This document shows, one piece after another, positions 6,186 to 7,021 of a DNA stretch of 7,021 nucleotides. The notes beneath the pieces are model-generated. The model saw nothing but the letters and a program-made list of their open reading frames with translations. It made no database searches and was not told the DNA's origin. The DNA is from an uncultured Micrococcales bacterium. Its GTDB lineage: Bacteria; Actinomycetota; Actinomycetes; S36-B12; GCA-2699445. Within the stretch, counting starts at the first letter, position 1; the number at the start of each line of letters is the position of its first letter. The translations under genes and the position numbers were made by a program. Where the stretch lies: positions 1 through 7,021 of the forward strand of contig CAIWTL010000069.1 in NCBI GenBank assembly GCA_903915555.1, given 5' to 3'.

Positions 6186-7021
6186 CATCCTCCGTCGCGA
6201 TCGCCGCTGCCACCGAGGCCAGTACCGGCGAACAGGCCACCTTCTGGATCTGCGCCACCCTGGCCGTCATCGGGGCGCTGGGCCTGGTGTTGTCCCGCAA
6301 GACGGTGCACAGTGCGCTCTTCACGGCGCTGACGATGCTTAACCTCGCCGTGCTGTACGTCGCGAACGAGGCACCGTTCCTCGGGCTCGTGCAGGTGATC
6401 GTCTATACGGGCGCAGTCATGATGCTGTTCCTCTTCGTCCTGATGTTGGTCGGCGTCGATGCCTCCGACTCGTTCATCGAGACGCTGAAGGGGCAGCGGA
6501 TCGCCTCGCTCCTGCTGGTGCTCGGTTTCGCCATCCTCGTCATCCTCGCCGTCGGCACCGCGCTCTCCGGGACACAGGCGGTGGGGCTCGCCGAGGCCAA
6601 CGAGGAGTTCGGCGGAAACGTCCAGGGCCTCGCCCACCTGATGTTCACGACCTACCTGTTGCCCCTCGAGGTCGTCGCCGCACTCCTCATCACGGCGGCA
6701 TTGGGTGCCCTCGTGCTCGCGCACCGCGACCGTTGGGCGCCCAAGATGGACCAGGAGGCGCTGTCGAAGTTGCGCATGGAGCGTTACGCGGAGACCGGCG
6801 CCCACCCCGGCCCCCTGCCCAACCCCGGCGTCCTGGCGACGAGCAACGCGGTGGGCACCCCGGCGCTGCTGCCGGACGGTTCCCCCTCGGAATTGTCGGT
6901 CCCCGCCCCGCTGCGCGGTGAGAGTCGCGCCCACCTGGCCGTGACGGATGCAGAGATCGACGCGGACGTCACCGAGGTCCGCGAGATCTACGATGGCGAG
7001 GAGACGATGCGGTCGCCCGCG
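6182..7021 (+). CDS. nuoJ: NADH-quinone oxidoreductase subunit J (NuoJ), 3' end beyond window
   Basis: NuoJ (ND6 homologue) is a membrane subunit next to NuoH and NuoK. Its third helix bends at a pi-bulge during coupling of quinone reduction to proton pumping. The frame starts at GTG 6182, overlapping the nuoI stop (GTGA), and stays open for 280 codons to the edge with no stop. Five hydrophobic segments fit the family: about 21-38, 43-60, 66-90, 106-126 and 155-180. The diagnostic helix LVQVIVYTGAVMMLFLFVLM (69-88) includes the Tyr75-Thr-Gly-Ala region of the bulge. From about 182 the protein is hydrophilic for at least 99 residues, with NAVGTPALLPDGSPSELSV at 222-240. Such a tail is far longer than in the roughly 180-residue E. 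coli NuoJ and fits the longer actinobacterial forms. Identity is secure; the true C-terminus is unseen. Confidence 0.94.
   Translation, partial: MTSSVAIAAATEASTGEQATFWICATLAVIGALGLVLSRKTVHSALFTALTMLNLAVLYVANEAPFLGLVQVIVYTGAVMMLFLFVLMLVGVDASDSFIETLKGQRIASLLLVLGFAILVILAVGTALSGTQAVGLAEANEEFGGNVQGLAHLMFTTYLLPLEVVAALLITAALGALVLAHRDRWAPKMDQEALSKLRMERYAETGAHPGPLPNPGVLATSNAVGTPALLPDGSPSELSVPAPLRGESRAHLAVTDAEIDADVTEVREIYDGEETMRSPA

Noticed and set aside
1..7021. Search for CRISPR arrays, tRNA/rRNA genes, insertion sequences, attachment sites, origins or a novel accessory system
   Set aside because: Apart from 4 bases, the whole window is filled by conserved nuo coding frames. I saw no direct repeat array, terminal inverted repeat or compositional break.

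Overview
The window is an internal piece of a nuo operon, which encodes the proton-pumping NADH:quinone oxidoreductase (respiratory complex I, NDH-1). All genes are on the + strand, in the order nuoE (3' part) - nuoF - nuoG - nuoH - nuoI - nuoJ (open at the right edge). Coding is effectively continuous: the only non-coding gap is 4 bases between nuoG and nuoH. I see no RNA gene, mobile element, repeat array, promoter or terminator.

The host looks like a high-GC Gram-positive bacterium (Actinomycetota). By eye the DNA is about two thirds G+C, with strong G/C preference at third codon positions. Several protein traits are those I associate with actinobacterial complex I: a NuoE extended beyond its N1a cluster, NuoH with a ninth hydrophobic segment and a Pro/Thr/Ser tail, a NuoI with an ELCAWACPADAIYVQGADNTE-type first ferredoxin motif, and NuoJ with a long soluble tail. 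A propionibacterial-type or related actinobacterium is possible, but the sequence alone does not settle the genus.

Layout: 1-536 NuoE, 2Fe-2S N1a subunit; 536-1846 NuoF, FMN/NADH subunit with cluster N3; 1843-4302 NuoG, large Fe-S subunit with N1b, N5, N4 and an intact N7 site; 4307-5620 NuoH, membrane subunit forming part of the quinone site; 5613-6185 NuoI, 8Fe ferredoxin subunit (N6a/N6b); 6182-7021 NuoJ, ND6-like membrane subunit, GTG start, no stop before the edge. NuoE/F/G make up the NADH-oxidising module, NuoI carries electrons towards the quinone site, and NuoH/J couple quinone reduction to proton movement. NuoB, C, D are expected just upstream and NuoK-N just downstream.

Every cluster ligand I could check is present and no frame is broken, so this looks like a functional, vertically inherited housekeeping operon. 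I found no previously undescribed system. The second-look points are modest: a variant flavin-site loop in NuoF, the uncharacterised soluble tails of NuoH and NuoJ, and retention of N7 in NuoG.
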